Positions 16,783 to 24,887 of a DNA stretch of 64,000 nt are shown here, one piece after another. The first letter of the stretch is position 1, and each line of letters starts with the position of its first letter. The stretch is from JAADHI01 sp964451325 (GTDB lineage Bacteria; Nitrospirota; Nitrospiria; SBBL01; JAADHI01): assembly GCA_964451325.1 (NCBI GenBank), contig CAYVHO010000002.1:217506-281505 (forward strand). The letters run 5' to 3'. The notes under the pieces were generated by a model that made no database searches, had not been told where the DNA came from, and saw only the letters and a program-made list of their open reading frames with translations. Position numbers and translations under genes: made by a program.

Positions 16783-17997
16783 ATGAAATATCCCATTGTT
16801 TCTAGCATTGTTTTTTCAATTATTCTTAGCATCAGTTCTTTTTCGGGCGCGAGCACCCTTGAATCAAGGCCATTACTCAGCAGCCTCAGCGGTTATGATC
16901 CCCTTACTCTCGTTTTTGTCACCAACCGCGACTCAAATGATATCGCTGTCATTGACACAAAAAGTGACGAAGTCATTGCGCGTATAGCGCTTGGGAAATT
17001 TACCAATGCCCATATGTCGATGCTCACGCATGATGGTAAAAAATTATTGGTTTCCGCCACAGGAAGAGACCAGTTTCTGATTGTGGATTTGGCGACTTTG
17101 TCCATCGAACGTACCATTGCAACCGGTGCAGCTCCAGAGCATTTTGGCATTACGAAAGACAACCGTTATGCCTATGTAGGCAATATGGATGATGACAGCG
17201 TTTCTCTCATCGACCTGAGAAAAGGCACGGAATTAAAACGCTTTGCGGGATTTCCAGAGCCACATGGTTTCAGCCTTTCAGGGGACGGAGATAAAATGTA
17301 TGTCGCAACTTTTGGCGCACATGAGGTGCGCAGCATTGATATTCCCACGCAAAAAATGGCCAAACGGCTTGCCATCGGCACCGTGCATCGTGCAGCCATT
17401 CGAGACAAAGCACGTTATCAGAGTGAACTGAAAGGGGTGGCGAACCCGACGCTTTCCATAGACGGAAAAACGCTCTATGCGGCCGATGGAGATTCAGGAG
17501 AGTTGGGCATCATCGATACAGAAACCGATCGTGTGATTTCCACGATCAAAGTCGGAGATGCGCCCTGGCGGGCTTATGCCTCCCCGGATGGTCTGTGGAT
17601 GCTTGTCCCCAATAATGGAGATGAAAGTATTTCTGTCATCAGTACCCGTACACAAAAAGTTGTCACTACTTTACAAGGCGGCCCGACCATGACGGGTGTG
17701 AACTTCGTGCAAGGCGGAAAAAAAGCTTATGTCATCAGCCAGGAGGAGAGCACGGTCTACGTCTACGACTTGGAAAACTTCAAACAAATCAATCGCCTGA
17801 AAATTGGAAATAATCTCGCGCTGGAGACCGCGGCCACAACGGCTGACGGCCGGAAAGTCTATCTCGCCTCTTCAACGGACGACGCCATTTATGTCATTGA
17901 CGGCGCAAGCGATCAGGTCAAGCGTATCGCCAATGTCGGACGTTTTCCCTGGGGTGTGACGATTTTAGGCGCCGCAAGTCAGAACTATTGCCATTGA
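16783..17997 (+). CDS. Secreted YncE-like beta-propeller protein
   Basis: 404 residues from the ATG preceded by AAGGAG; the frame is open upstream through the riboswitch but that part is not protein-like. A signal peptide (KYPIVSSIVFSIILSISS) is followed by YVTN/cytochrome-D1-type repeats, for example VFVTNRDSNDIAVIDTKSDEV, YVGNMDDDSVSLIDL, YAADGDSGELGIIDTE and YLASSTDDAIYVIDG, about seven blades. Riboswitch control and its place beside receptors suggest a periplasmic or surface role in corrinoid capture, but no such function is established. The last residues NYCH include its only obvious cysteine. Confidence 0.75.
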   Translation: MKYPIVSSIVFSIILSISSFSGASTLESRPLLSSLSGYDPLTLVFVTNRDSNDIAVIDTKSDEVIARIALGKFTNAHMSMLTHDGKKLLVSATGRDQFLIVDLATLSIERTIATGAAPEHFGITKDNRYAYVGNMDDDSVSLIDLRKGTELKRFAGFPEPHGFSLSGDGDKMYVATFGAHEVRSIDIPTQKMAKRLAIGTVHRAAIRDKARYQSELKGVANPTLSIDGKTLYAADGDSGELGIIDTETDRVISTIKVGDAPWRAYASPDGLWMLVPNNGDESISVISTRTQKVVTTLQGGPTMTGVNFVQGGKKAYVISQEESTVYVYDLENFKQINRLKIGNNLALETAATTADGRKVYLASSTDDAIYVIDGASDQVKRIANVGRFPWGVTILGAASQNYCH

Positions 17998-17998
17998 G

Positions 17999-18045
17999 GA
18001 AATCCCCCCTGGCCCCCTTTGAAAAAGGGGGCCAGGGGGGATTTC
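17999..18045. repeat. Long GC-rich inverted repeat after the YncE-like gene
   Basis: A near-perfect palindrome: an arm reading AAATCCCCCCTGGCCCCC, a 9-base centre and the exact complementary arm. It begins right at the end of the YncE-like gene and ends just before the cobO ribosome binding site. It may stop transcription, but there is no T run, and the sequence looks like the C-run/G-run REP type that occurs in many genomes. Confidence 0.6.
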
Positions 18046-18064
18046 CTATGAGAGGAGAAACAAA

Positions 18065-18586
18065 ATGCCAGAATGCAGGGGTTTAATCATTGTCAATACC
18101 GGAGATGGCAAAGGCAAAACCACCGCTGCTTTGGGTTTAGCCATGCGGGCGGTGGGTGCGGGTCTAAAGGTCATCATGATTCAATTTATTAAGGGAGCCT
18201 GGCAGACCGGGGAGCAGGTCTCGGCCAAGACCCTGGGTTTTGAATTGCGCCCGATGGGCGAAGGCTTTACCTGGATTACGCAAGATCGGGAGCGGGATAC
18301 CGCAAAGGCGGAGGCCGCCTGGCAATACGGGAAAAGCTGCCTGTTTTCAGGGGATTATGACCTGGTCATTTTGGATGAAATCAATATTGCCCTGGATTAC
18401 AATTATTTGGATCTCACTGATGTGCTGGAAACCTTAAAAACAAAGCCTAAAGACCTGCACGTGGCTTTGACCGGACGTCGCGCAAAAGCAGAACTACTCG
18501 AAATCGCCGACTTGGCGACCGAGATGCGGGAGATTAAACATCCTTTTAAAAAAGGGATTAAAGCACAAAAAGGTATTGAATTTTAA
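18065..18586 (+). CDS. cobO: Cob(I)alamin adenosyltransferase, CobO/BtuR type
   Basis: 173 residues. It transfers the 5'-deoxyadenosyl group of ATP to cob(I)yrinate diamide or cobalamin. The P-loop GDGKGKTTAALG is at residues 14-25, Walker B reads LVILDEIN, and VALTGRRAKAELLEIADLATEMREIKHPF is the family C-terminus. AGAGGAGA precedes the ATG. A second, unrelated PduO-type adenosyltransferase is encoded at 39975-40553. Confidence 0.95.
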   Translation: MPECRGLIIVNTGDGKGKTTAALGLAMRAVGAGLKVIMIQFIKGAWQTGEQVSAKTLGFELRPMGEGFTWITQDRERDTAKAEAAWQYGKSCLFSGDYDLVILDEINIALDYNYLDLTDVLETLKTKPKDLHVALTGRRAKAELLEIADLATEMREIKHPFKKGIKAQKGIEF

Positions 18587-18609
18587 TTGAATTTTCGAGG
18601 AGGAACACC

Positions 18610-18621
18610 ATGAAGCCGTAA
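18610..18621 (+). other. Three-codon minigene (M-K-P-stop) with a strong ribosome binding site
   Basis: GAGGAGG (18597-18603) stands 6 bases before ATG AAG CCG TAA. The signal is as good as that of any gene nearby, yet the frame closes after three codons. It lies between cobO and riboswitch 3. It may be the stub of a deleted gene; the ferredoxin-like gene before riboswitch 2 also begins MKP. It could also be a leader peptide. No function is claimed. Confidence 0.4.
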
Positions 18622-18653
18622 GTAAGGGATACATGCAATTTAAAATTGATCTA

Positions 18654-18833
18654 TGCAGCGATTCCGGGAAGGCGATGTAATTTCGCCACTGCCCCGCAAC
18701 TGTAATCGGGGACGACTTCTGCATAAAGGAAGCTCAGACTTAATCAGAGCTTCCTTTAGCCACTGTCCGTATTGGGATGGGAAGGCGCAGAACACGTCGG
18801 ATGATCCGAGAGTCAGGAGACCGGGCGTTTGCA
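18654..18833 (+). ncRNA. Cobalamin riboswitch 3 with an inserted hairpin
   Basis: Same boxes as riboswitch 2: GGGAAGGCGATGTAATTTC, GCCACTGCCCCGCAACTGTAA, AGCCACTGTCCG, GATGGGAAGGCG, GAGTCAGGAGACCGGGCG and closing TGCAGCG/CGTTTGCA. Between the CAACTGTAA box and the GCCACTG box it has an extra hairpin at 18725-18757 (arms AAAGGAAGCTC and GAGCTTCCTTT). The downstream platform before the receptor gene again has TTCCC/GGGGAA beside AAGGAG and no T run, suggesting control of translation. Confidence 0.93.
18725..18757. repeat. Palindromic short repeat inserted in riboswitch 3 (copy A)
   Basis: Arms of 11 bases, AAAGGAAGCTC and GAGCTTCCTTT, around an 11-base centre. Related half or whole copies occur at 48358-48375, 51241-51261 and, more weakly, 42888-42909, so it appears to be a dispersed palindromic element rather than part of the aptamer. 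Confidence 0.6.
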
Positions 18834-18878
18834 TAACACACTCACACTTCCCGAGGGGGAAAAAGGAGAAATCATCAG

Positions 18879-20942
18879 GTGAAAAAGTTATGCGTCATTG
18901 TGTTCGTTTCAGTCTTGATGCCGAATCTGGTTTTTGGTGCCGAAGATGATGCGTTTGTTAAAACAGCCGGGGAAGCGCAGCCCCGAAGCGAAATGATTCG
19001 CTTGCCCAGCGTCGTGGTGACCGCGACACGGAGTCAGAAGGAGATTAAAAATATCCCGGTAAAAATCGAGGTGATTGATCGTCAGGCTGTGGCTTTGACG
19101 ACCGGAGAGACCCTCACAGAGCAACTTAAAAAGAATAGCTCCATCAATGTCATTGAATATCCCGGTGCCCTGGCTGGTATCGGGATTCGTGGTTTCAGAC
19201 CGGAGTTTTCCGGCATTACAAAACATTCTCTAGTGCTGATCAATGGTCGCCCGGCCGGAGCCAGTAATCTCGCCACCATACTTTTGGACAACATCGAACG
19301 CATTGAAGTCTTAAAAGGCCCCGCATCGTCTCTCTATGGGGGGGAAGCCATGGGTGGCGTGGTGAATATTATCACCCGGAAAAACACCGAAATGCTCACC
19401 GGAATTGCCGAGATCGGTTATGGCGCTTTTGAGACCCGTTTTTTAAAGGGGGCGATTGGTGGCGGTCTTGGAAAAGACTTTGACTTTGATCTCTCTGCAC
19501 GACGTTTTGAACAGGCCGATGACTTTAAAATGGGAAATGGGAAAATACGGAAGAATACATCGTATCGAACACAAAATGGCAGCCTCCGTCTGGGTGCCGA
19601 TTTCTGGGAAGATTGGCGAATTGATATCAGTGGGGATTTATACCAAGGACGTGATATCAAGCTTCCCGGAGACATCTTTGACGGCGATGCCAAATCGGGC
19701 CGCAAAGATATTGACCGCTCCGGTCTGGACCTGCGTATCGGGGGTGGACTGGGTTCTGGGAATAAGGTGGCGTTTACGGCCTATAAAACCAATGAAACCT
19801 CGGAGTCTTACAAGCACTTCACCGGCCGAGCCACACCGGTACAAGTTGAGCCCTACCGGAGTTTCGACGCGGATATTGACTGGCTGGGCTTTCAGCTCAA
19901 GGATGAATACACCTGGGCCGGACATCAATTCATCTCCGGGATTGATTATCAGGATATTGAGAAGAAGAGCCGCAGTTATAATCAGGACGGCAGCCGAAAA
20001 GCGCCTTTTTCACCGGATGAAGGCCGAAAAAATTGGGGGGCTTATTTGGAAAGCATTTGGACGTTTTTTGATCAAAAGCTCACGGCCACACTGGGCGGCC
20101 GATATGATGCCTTTGATGTGGAGACAAAAGCGACGCCTTTTAAAACAGATTTCAGACCCAATTCCGAAAATTTTTCCACCTTCAGCCCCCGTGCAGGATT
20201 CAATTACAATTTTCCTCAGGGTCTCAGACTTCACACCACCATCGGCAAAGCTTTTGTGCCGCCCAGTGCCGCGCAACTTGCAGGTTTTGCAGAGCGCATT
20301 GTGGGTGGCGTGACCATGACGACTCAGGGCAACGCGAACCTTGATCCGGAATCCTCCCTAAGTTACGACATCGGCTTTGCTTATGATCAGCCACAAGAGG
20401 GTCTCTCTCTGGATTTGACCTACTTTCACACAGACGTGGATGACCGGATCAGTAGGGTAACAAATGGAAATACCACGACTTTTGAAAATAGCCTCGGCGC
20501 GGTCATGGAAGGCTTGGAAGCGGACATGTCCTTTGATATTGGGGCAGCCCTGGCGTGGCAGCGTGTAGTCTCTTTTTTTGTCAACGCAACTTACATGCTG
20601 AAGGCGGAAGAAGAACAGGTCGGCGGGACAAAAAGAGATATTCAGAATGTGGCGAAGTCCACGATAAACTACGGGGTTCAGTATGATGACGGTTTGCGGG
20701 ATGGAAAACTACACTTTCGCAGCCAGGGGAAGATGAAGGACACCGACTGGAATGCCGCAGGATTTCCAGAGATAGAATACCCCGCTTTTACGGTCGTGGA
20801 TCTTGTACTTCGTACGACTTTTGTTGAGAAAAACCGGTTCACCCTGAAGATAGACAACCTTTTTGACAAAGATTATTTTGAAAAAAAAGGCTTCCCAAAA
20901 CCGGGGCGCGCTTTTTATGTTAGCTATGATTATCAGTTCTAA
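18879..20942 (+). CDS. TonB-dependent outer-membrane receptor under cobalamin riboswitch control
   Basis: 687 residues from a GTG with AAGGAG 10 bases upstream. A signal peptide ends near LVFGAED, then TonB box-like LPSVVVTATRSQ. The plug has INVIEYPGALAGIGIRGFRPEF, SLVLINGRPAGASN and ERIEVLKGPASSLYGGEAMGGVVNIIT. The barrel ends FYVSYDYQF. It resembles the BtuB/CirA/FepA group. The riboswitch and the BtuF/C/D genes that follow argue for corrinoid uptake, perhaps with a preference different from the 10.8 kb receptor. Intact. Confidence 0.85.
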   Translation: MKKLCVIVFVSVLMPNLVFGAEDDAFVKTAGEAQPRSEMIRLPSVVVTATRSQKEIKNIPVKIEVIDRQAVALTTGETLTEQLKKNSSINVIEYPGALAGIGIRGFRPEFSGITKHSLVLINGRPAGASNLATILLDNIERIEVLKGPASSLYGGEAMGGVVNIITRKNTEMLTGIAEIGYGAFETRFLKGAIGGGLGKDFDFDLSARRFEQADDFKMGNGKIRKNTSYRTQNGSLRLGADFWEDWRIDISGDLYQGRDIKLPGDIFDGDAKSGRKDIDRSGLDLRIGGGLGSGNKVAFTAYKTNETSESYKHFTGRATPVQVEPYRSFDADIDWLGFQLKDEYTWAGHQFISGIDYQDIEKKSRSYNQDGSRKAPFSPDEGRKNWGAYLESIWTFFDQKLTATLGGRYDAFDVETKATPFKTDFRPNSENFSTFSPRAGFNYNFPQGLRLHTTIGKAFVPPSAAQLAGFAERIVGGVTMTTQGNANLDPESSLSYDIGFAYDQPQEGLSLDLTYFHTDVDDRISRVTNGNTTTFENSLGAVMEGLEADMSFDIGAALAWQRVVSFFVNATYMLKAEEEQVGGTKRDIQNVAKSTINYGVQYDDGLRDGKLHFRSQGKMKDTDWNAAGFPEIEYPAFTVVDLVLRTTFVEKNRFTLKIDNLFDKDYFEKKGFPKPGRAFYVSYDYQF

Positions 20943-20954
20943 AAAAGGAGACAA

Positions 20955-21524
20955 ATGATGTCTGACGGCGCTTTCATCAAAGAAGAGGGTGGGGCAAGGC
21001 TTGAAGTCTTTTCGATTGACCCTGATGAAGTCATTTTATTTGATCTGATTCAGGATGTGTTCACGCATTACTGGAAAGAGATTCATTTTGGCGTTTTGAT
21101 CCAGGGGGCTGCGTGGGAAATTAAAGCCCCCAATGCACCCAAAAAGATTTCCCTCCTGGATGGATACATTACCGTTGATTTTGATGTTTGGCATTTTCAC
21201 ATTTGTATTGGCTCACATAAAGGCAGTAAAAAACATCCGATTGATCCTGAATCGGCCGCACAGCGACGTACTGCGCGTGTGGAGTTATACTGCCGTGTCG
21301 GTGGAGGCTGTGTGCCTCAAAGTTGGGGGCTGCGTCTGATCAATGGGAGGGAAGAGCAGCAGATGACTGTTTTTCTACCCAACCCCTTTTTAACGAAGGA
21401 GATGAAAGTGACCCGCCATCCTGATTGGTCAAAATTGGCACTTTGGGATCATTTGCGGCAGAAATTTTTAGGACTGGAGCCAGATGACAAAAATGGTCAA
21501 AGTAAAAACATTTCGGCCCATTAA
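20955..21524 (+). CDS. Uncharacterised protein of the corrinoid-uptake operon
   Basis: 189 residues, soluble, no signal peptide. Notable stretches are LLDGYITVDFDVWHFHICIG, YCRVGGGCVPQSWGLRLING and MTVFLPNPFL; the HFH and the cysteine pair could hold a metal. I recall a similar family (DUF7676) found with B12 and metal uptake genes, but I am not sure of the name. It sits between the receptor (12 bases) and the periplasmic binding protein, which it overlaps by 41 bases if that gene starts at 21484. ATGs at 20955 and 20958 follow AAAAGGAG. Confidence 0.6.
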   Translation: MMSDGAFIKEEGGARLEVFSIDPDEVILFDLIQDVFTHYWKEIHFGVLIQGAAWEIKAPNAPKKISLLDGYITVDFDVWHFHICIGSHKGSKKHPIDPESAAQRRTARVELYCRVGGGCVPQSWGLRLINGREEQQMTVFLPNPFLTKEMKVTRHPDWSKLALWDHLRQKFLGLEPDDKNGQSKNISAH

Positions 21525-22734
21525 CATGAAAAGATTGACCTCCTCAAAACGGGTCCCTTGGTTTTTCATCTTCGGATTTTTATCCGCTCTGATCTTTCCC
21601 TTGTCCGGTCTTGCCGCAGAAGGGCAGGAGGGTCAAACGCGGAAAGAATGCGTTTCCAATTATGACAAAGACATCGATTATTTCCCGGACAAGCTCTCGG
21701 TGGATTATGCCGAGGGGTTTCAGGTCAGCTATCATAAACATTACAAACGGGTCAAAGTGGTTGGCCCCTGGAAAAAAGGCGACGAAACCTTCGAATATGT
21801 CCTGGTGCAGTGTGGCACCCCGATCCCAAAAGGTTTTGAGGATGCCCAGATTGTGCACATTCCCGCTAAAAGTATGATTGTGCTTTCAACGACATACTTT
21901 TATTTTGTTGAACAACTCGAGTTATTGGATCGTTTAATCGGTGTCTCCAATTTTGAACGGGTCAACTCTCCTCGTATTTTAAAATTAATTGCCGAGAAAA
22001 AAATCGTGGAGGTGGGACGCAATGTCGATCTCAATCTGGAATCGACAACACGATTGAACCCGGACATTGTTATGACCTATGGCACGGGAAACCCCTATCG
22101 AGATGGCTACAGGGCCTTGATGAAGTTTGGCATACGCGTGGGTGTTTTTGCCGAATATATGGAGCCGAGTCCTTTGGGGCGTGCGGAGTGGATAAAATTC
22201 ATGGCGCTTTTTTTTAACCGGGAAAAAAAGGCACGCTCGGTTTTTGACCACATTGTAGATCAATATCAGGAAATGAAACAACGAACTCAAAATGTAACAA
22301 ATCGGCCTACGGTTTTTACCGGGAGAAGTCTGGAAGGCACGTGGTATATGTCTGGCGGCAGGAGCTATATGGCGACTTTTTTGAAAGATGCCGGTGCAGA
22401 TTTTTTGTGGTCTGATAATACATCGCTCGGCAGTCTGCATCTGGATTTAGAGTCCGTTTTTCTTAAAGCGGCGGATGCGGAGTATTGGCTCAATACAGGA
22501 CAGTGGAGGAGTTTAGCCGATGGACGTTCCCAGGATGAGCGTTATGCGTATTTTGCGGCGTTTAAGCCGGGGAAAATTTATAACAATAATGCCTTGCTCA
22601 ATCCCCATGGCGGCAATGACTATTGGGAGCGAGGGATTGTTAATCCACACCTGGTTCTGGCGGATATGATCAAAATTTTTCACCCGAACCTACTGCCAGA
22701 ACACACGCTGATTTGGTATCGTGCTCTGCGATAA
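21484..22734 (+). CDS. Periplasmic substrate-binding protein, BtuF/FecB-like
   Basis: 416 residues (or 402 from the ATG at 21526). The 21484 ATG has GGAG upstream, whereas 21526 has none; the hydrophobic signal core WFFIFGFLSALIFPLSGLAA is shared. The mature part has a helical-backbone TroA-like pattern: VHIPAKSMIVLSTTYFYFVEQLELLDRLIGVSN, RLNPDIVMTYG and EWIKFMALFFN. The C-terminus contains NPHGGNDYWERGIVNPHLVLADMIKIFHP, as in binding proteins for corrinoid or siderophore. It has a long N-terminal extension before the first strand. With the permease and ATPase that follow, it forms a complete importer. Confidence 0.8.
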   Translation: MTKMVKVKTFRPINMKRLTSSKRVPWFFIFGFLSALIFPLSGLAAEGQEGQTRKECVSNYDKDIDYFPDKLSVDYAEGFQVSYHKHYKRVKVVGPWKKGDETFEYVLVQCGTPIPKGFEDAQIVHIPAKSMIVLSTTYFYFVEQLELLDRLIGVSNFERVNSPRILKLIAEKKIVEVGRNVDLNLESTTRLNPDIVMTYGTGNPYRDGYRALMKFGIRVGVFAEYMEPSPLGRAEWIKFMALFFNREKKARSVFDHIVDQYQEMKQRTQNVTNRPTVFTGRSLEGTWYMSGGRSYMATFLKDAGADFLWSDNTSLGSLHLDLESVFLKAADAEYWLNTGQWRSLADGRSQDERYAYFAAFKPGKIYNNNALLNPHGGNDYWERGIVNPHLVLADMIKIFHPNLLPEHTLIWYRALR

Positions 22735-22781
22735 AAATGCAAACTGAATCAAAGCTTCTTTAGGATTGTGAAACTAGGATT

Positions 22782-23852
22782 GTGAAACTGCAAAATATCA
22801 CACTAAAAACGTTTTCTGGTCGAGACAAAAAATTGTGGATGCTTTCATGGGCAGGCATCGTTTTGATGCTGATGTTTCTTTTTTTTCTGGCCTTAAGTGT
22901 GGGTTCGGTCTCCATTCCGCTGGAGACCACCTTTAAAATTATGATGAACAGAGGGGAAGATCTGATCTTGCATCGCATTATCTGGGACTTGCGTTTTCCA
23001 AAGATTCTCACCGCGCTGCTCGCGGGTGCGGCCCTGTCTGTCAGCGGACTTCAGATGCAGACCCTGTTTCGGAATCCTCTGGCAGGCCCTTTTGTATTGG
23101 GCATCAATGCGGGTGCAAGTCTGGGTGTCGCCTTGGTGGTGCTCGGCACGGGTGTCGGTCTCGCATTTTTGGGAGAGGCGAGCAGGATGGGGCAATTGAG
23201 TTTATTTTTTGCTTCGATCATGGGGGCTGCATTGGTTTTAATCATCGTGATCTCTCTTTCTCAGCGCGTTCAAAACAATGTCACCTTGCTGATTGTCGGT
23301 CTCATCTTTGGTCTGATGGTCAATAGCCTGGTCAGCATTCTCATTTATTTTAGTGAACCGGAAGAAATTCAGTCTTATTTGATCTGGACTTTTGGCAGCT
23401 TCAGGGGCGTGACCTGGGACAAGCTGGCCTTACTCGCGCCCGCAATTTTATTGGGCTTGATGATCTCTCTGATCACGATCAAACCCCTCAATGCACTGTT
23501 GTTGGGGGAAACCTATGCCCGAAGCATGGGACTTTCTTTAAAAAGCGCACGCCGTCTCATTATTATGAGTACCGCTATTTTAGCAGGCAGTGTCACGGCC
23601 TTTTGCGGCCCGATCGGGTTTCTGGGCATTGCCGTGCCCCATCTCTGTCGGGGATTGTTTAAGACCTCCGATCATCGTATTCTTTTTCCCGCCGTGCTCT
23701 TGATCGGCGCAGCACTCGCCCTGCTTTCCGAGATCGTGGCGCAACTTCCCGGTACGCAACACACCCTACCCTTAAATGCCATTACCGCATTACTGGGAGG
23801 CCCGGTCATGCTCTGGGTGATTTTAAAACGTCGTATTTCGGTGAGGGCATGA
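22782..23852 (+). CDS. btuC: FecCD-family ABC permease (BtuC-like)
   Basis: 356 residues with about ten membrane helices. Family marks: RFPKILTALLAGAALSVSGLQMQTLFRNPLAGPFVLGINAGASLG, the coupling helix ARSMGLSLKSARRL, and CGPIGFLGIAVPHLCRGLF. The GTG at 22782 lies in the second copy of a 14-base direct repeat (TAGGATTGTGAAAC twice at 22761-22788); the GTG in the first copy closes after five codons. It overlaps the ATPase gene by ATGA. The substrate (corrinoid) is inferred from the operon. Confidence 0.85.
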   Translation: MKLQNITLKTFSGRDKKLWMLSWAGIVLMLMFLFFLALSVGSVSIPLETTFKIMMNRGEDLILHRIIWDLRFPKILTALLAGAALSVSGLQMQTLFRNPLAGPFVLGINAGASLGVALVVLGTGVGLAFLGEASRMGQLSLFFASIMGAALVLIIVISLSQRVQNNVTLLIVGLIFGLMVNSLVSILIYFSEPEEIQSYLIWTFGSFRGVTWDKLALLAPAILLGLMISLITIKPLNALLLGETYARSMGLSLKSARRLIIMSTAILAGSVTAFCGPIGFLGIAVPHLCRGLFKTSDHRILFPAVLLIGAALALLSEIVAQLPGTQHTLPLNAITALLGGPVMLWVILKRRISVRA

Positions 23853-24856
23853 GAGAAATCAAATTAAGTACCTCTGCTTTGGGCATCGGTTATGCGCAAG
23901 CGCCTGCCATGCTGGTCAAAAATCTCAATCTGGAACTATACGGCGGAGAGTTGGTTTGTTTATTGGGCCCCAACGGGGTCGGAAAATCAACCCTGATGCG
24001 GACGCTTTGCGGTCTGCAAGCGCCCTTGCAAGGCACCATTGAAATCATGGGAAAGCCTTTGTCTGTGCTTTCAGCGCAGGCGCGGGCAAAATATTTTGCA
24101 GTGGTGTTGACCGAGCGGCCTCAGTTGGGGCCTTTTTCGGTACGGGATCTGGTCGGTCTGGGACGTTATCCCCACACCACGGGATTTGGCCGACTCAGTG
24201 CGTATGACCAGGAGGTGATCGCGTGGGCCATTCAATCTACCGATATTGTTTCGATTCAAGCCTGTGATGTCAATGAATTGAGCGATGGACAAACACAGCG
24301 TGTGATGATCGCCAGAGCCTTGGCACAAGAACCTCAATTATTATTTTTGGACGAACCCACCGCATTTCTGGACTTACCCGGTCGGGTTGAGATCACAAAA
24401 TTATTAAAACATCTGGCCCGAAGCACAAAAAAATCCATTTTAATGTCAACACATGACTTGGATTTAGCCCTGAGTGTGGCGGATCGCCTATGGCTTTTGG
24501 GGGTGGATGCTTCTTTGCAAACAGGCGCCCCTGAGGACTTGGTTTTGGGGGGTGCTTTTGAAAATGCTTTCTGCGGGAAGGACATTGTTTTTGATCACAA
24601 GCGAGGCACCTTTAGGTCGCGTCAGGCATTTTCCGAGGTCATCGCGCTTCGTGGAGAAGGACTCGCCCGGTTTTGGACCGCACACGCCCTTGAACGGGAA
24701 GGTTTCAAAATCATCGCAGATGAAGGAAAACAGGAGCGATGTGTTGAAGTTTGTGAAAATGGGACGGCCTGGATTTCAAGGTTTTACGGGAGGGAGCAAG
24801 AACATGCTTCCATTTATGAATTACTCACAACAATTCACGCCTTGAAAGAAGACTGA
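23849..24856 (+). CDS. btuD: ABC transporter ATPase (BtuD/FecE-like) with C-terminal extension
   Basis: 335 residues. Walker A is GPNGVGKST at about residues 41-49, the signature is NELSDGQTQRVMIARAL, Walker B is LLFLDEPT, and the switch histidine is in STHDLDLA. The transporter core ends near residue 250. About 80 more residues (FSEVIALRGEGLARFW onward, with CVEVCENGTAWISRFYG) form an extension seen in some FecE-like proteins, of unknown role. Energises the permease upstream. Confidence 0.85.
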   Translation: MREIKLSTSALGIGYAQAPAMLVKNLNLELYGGELVCLLGPNGVGKSTLMRTLCGLQAPLQGTIEIMGKPLSVLSAQARAKYFAVVLTERPQLGPFSVRDLVGLGRYPHTTGFGRLSAYDQEVIAWAIQSTDIVSIQACDVNELSDGQTQRVMIARALAQEPQLLFLDEPTAFLDLPGRVEITKLLKHLARSTKKSILMSTHDLDLALSVADRLWLLGVDASLQTGAPEDLVLGGAFENAFCGKDIVFDHKRGTFRSRQAFSEVIALRGEGLARFWTAHALEREGFKIIADEGKQERCVEVCENGTAWISRFYGREQEHASIYELLTTIHALKED

Positions 24857-24887
24857 GATTATTGAGCAAGGGGGGCAAGGGGGAAAG

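Noticed and set aside
17999..18045. A CRISPR-like or REP array at the C-run/G-run palindrome
   Set aside because: Only a single inverted repeat is present, with no direct repeats or spacers; no CRISPR array was seen anywhere in the window.
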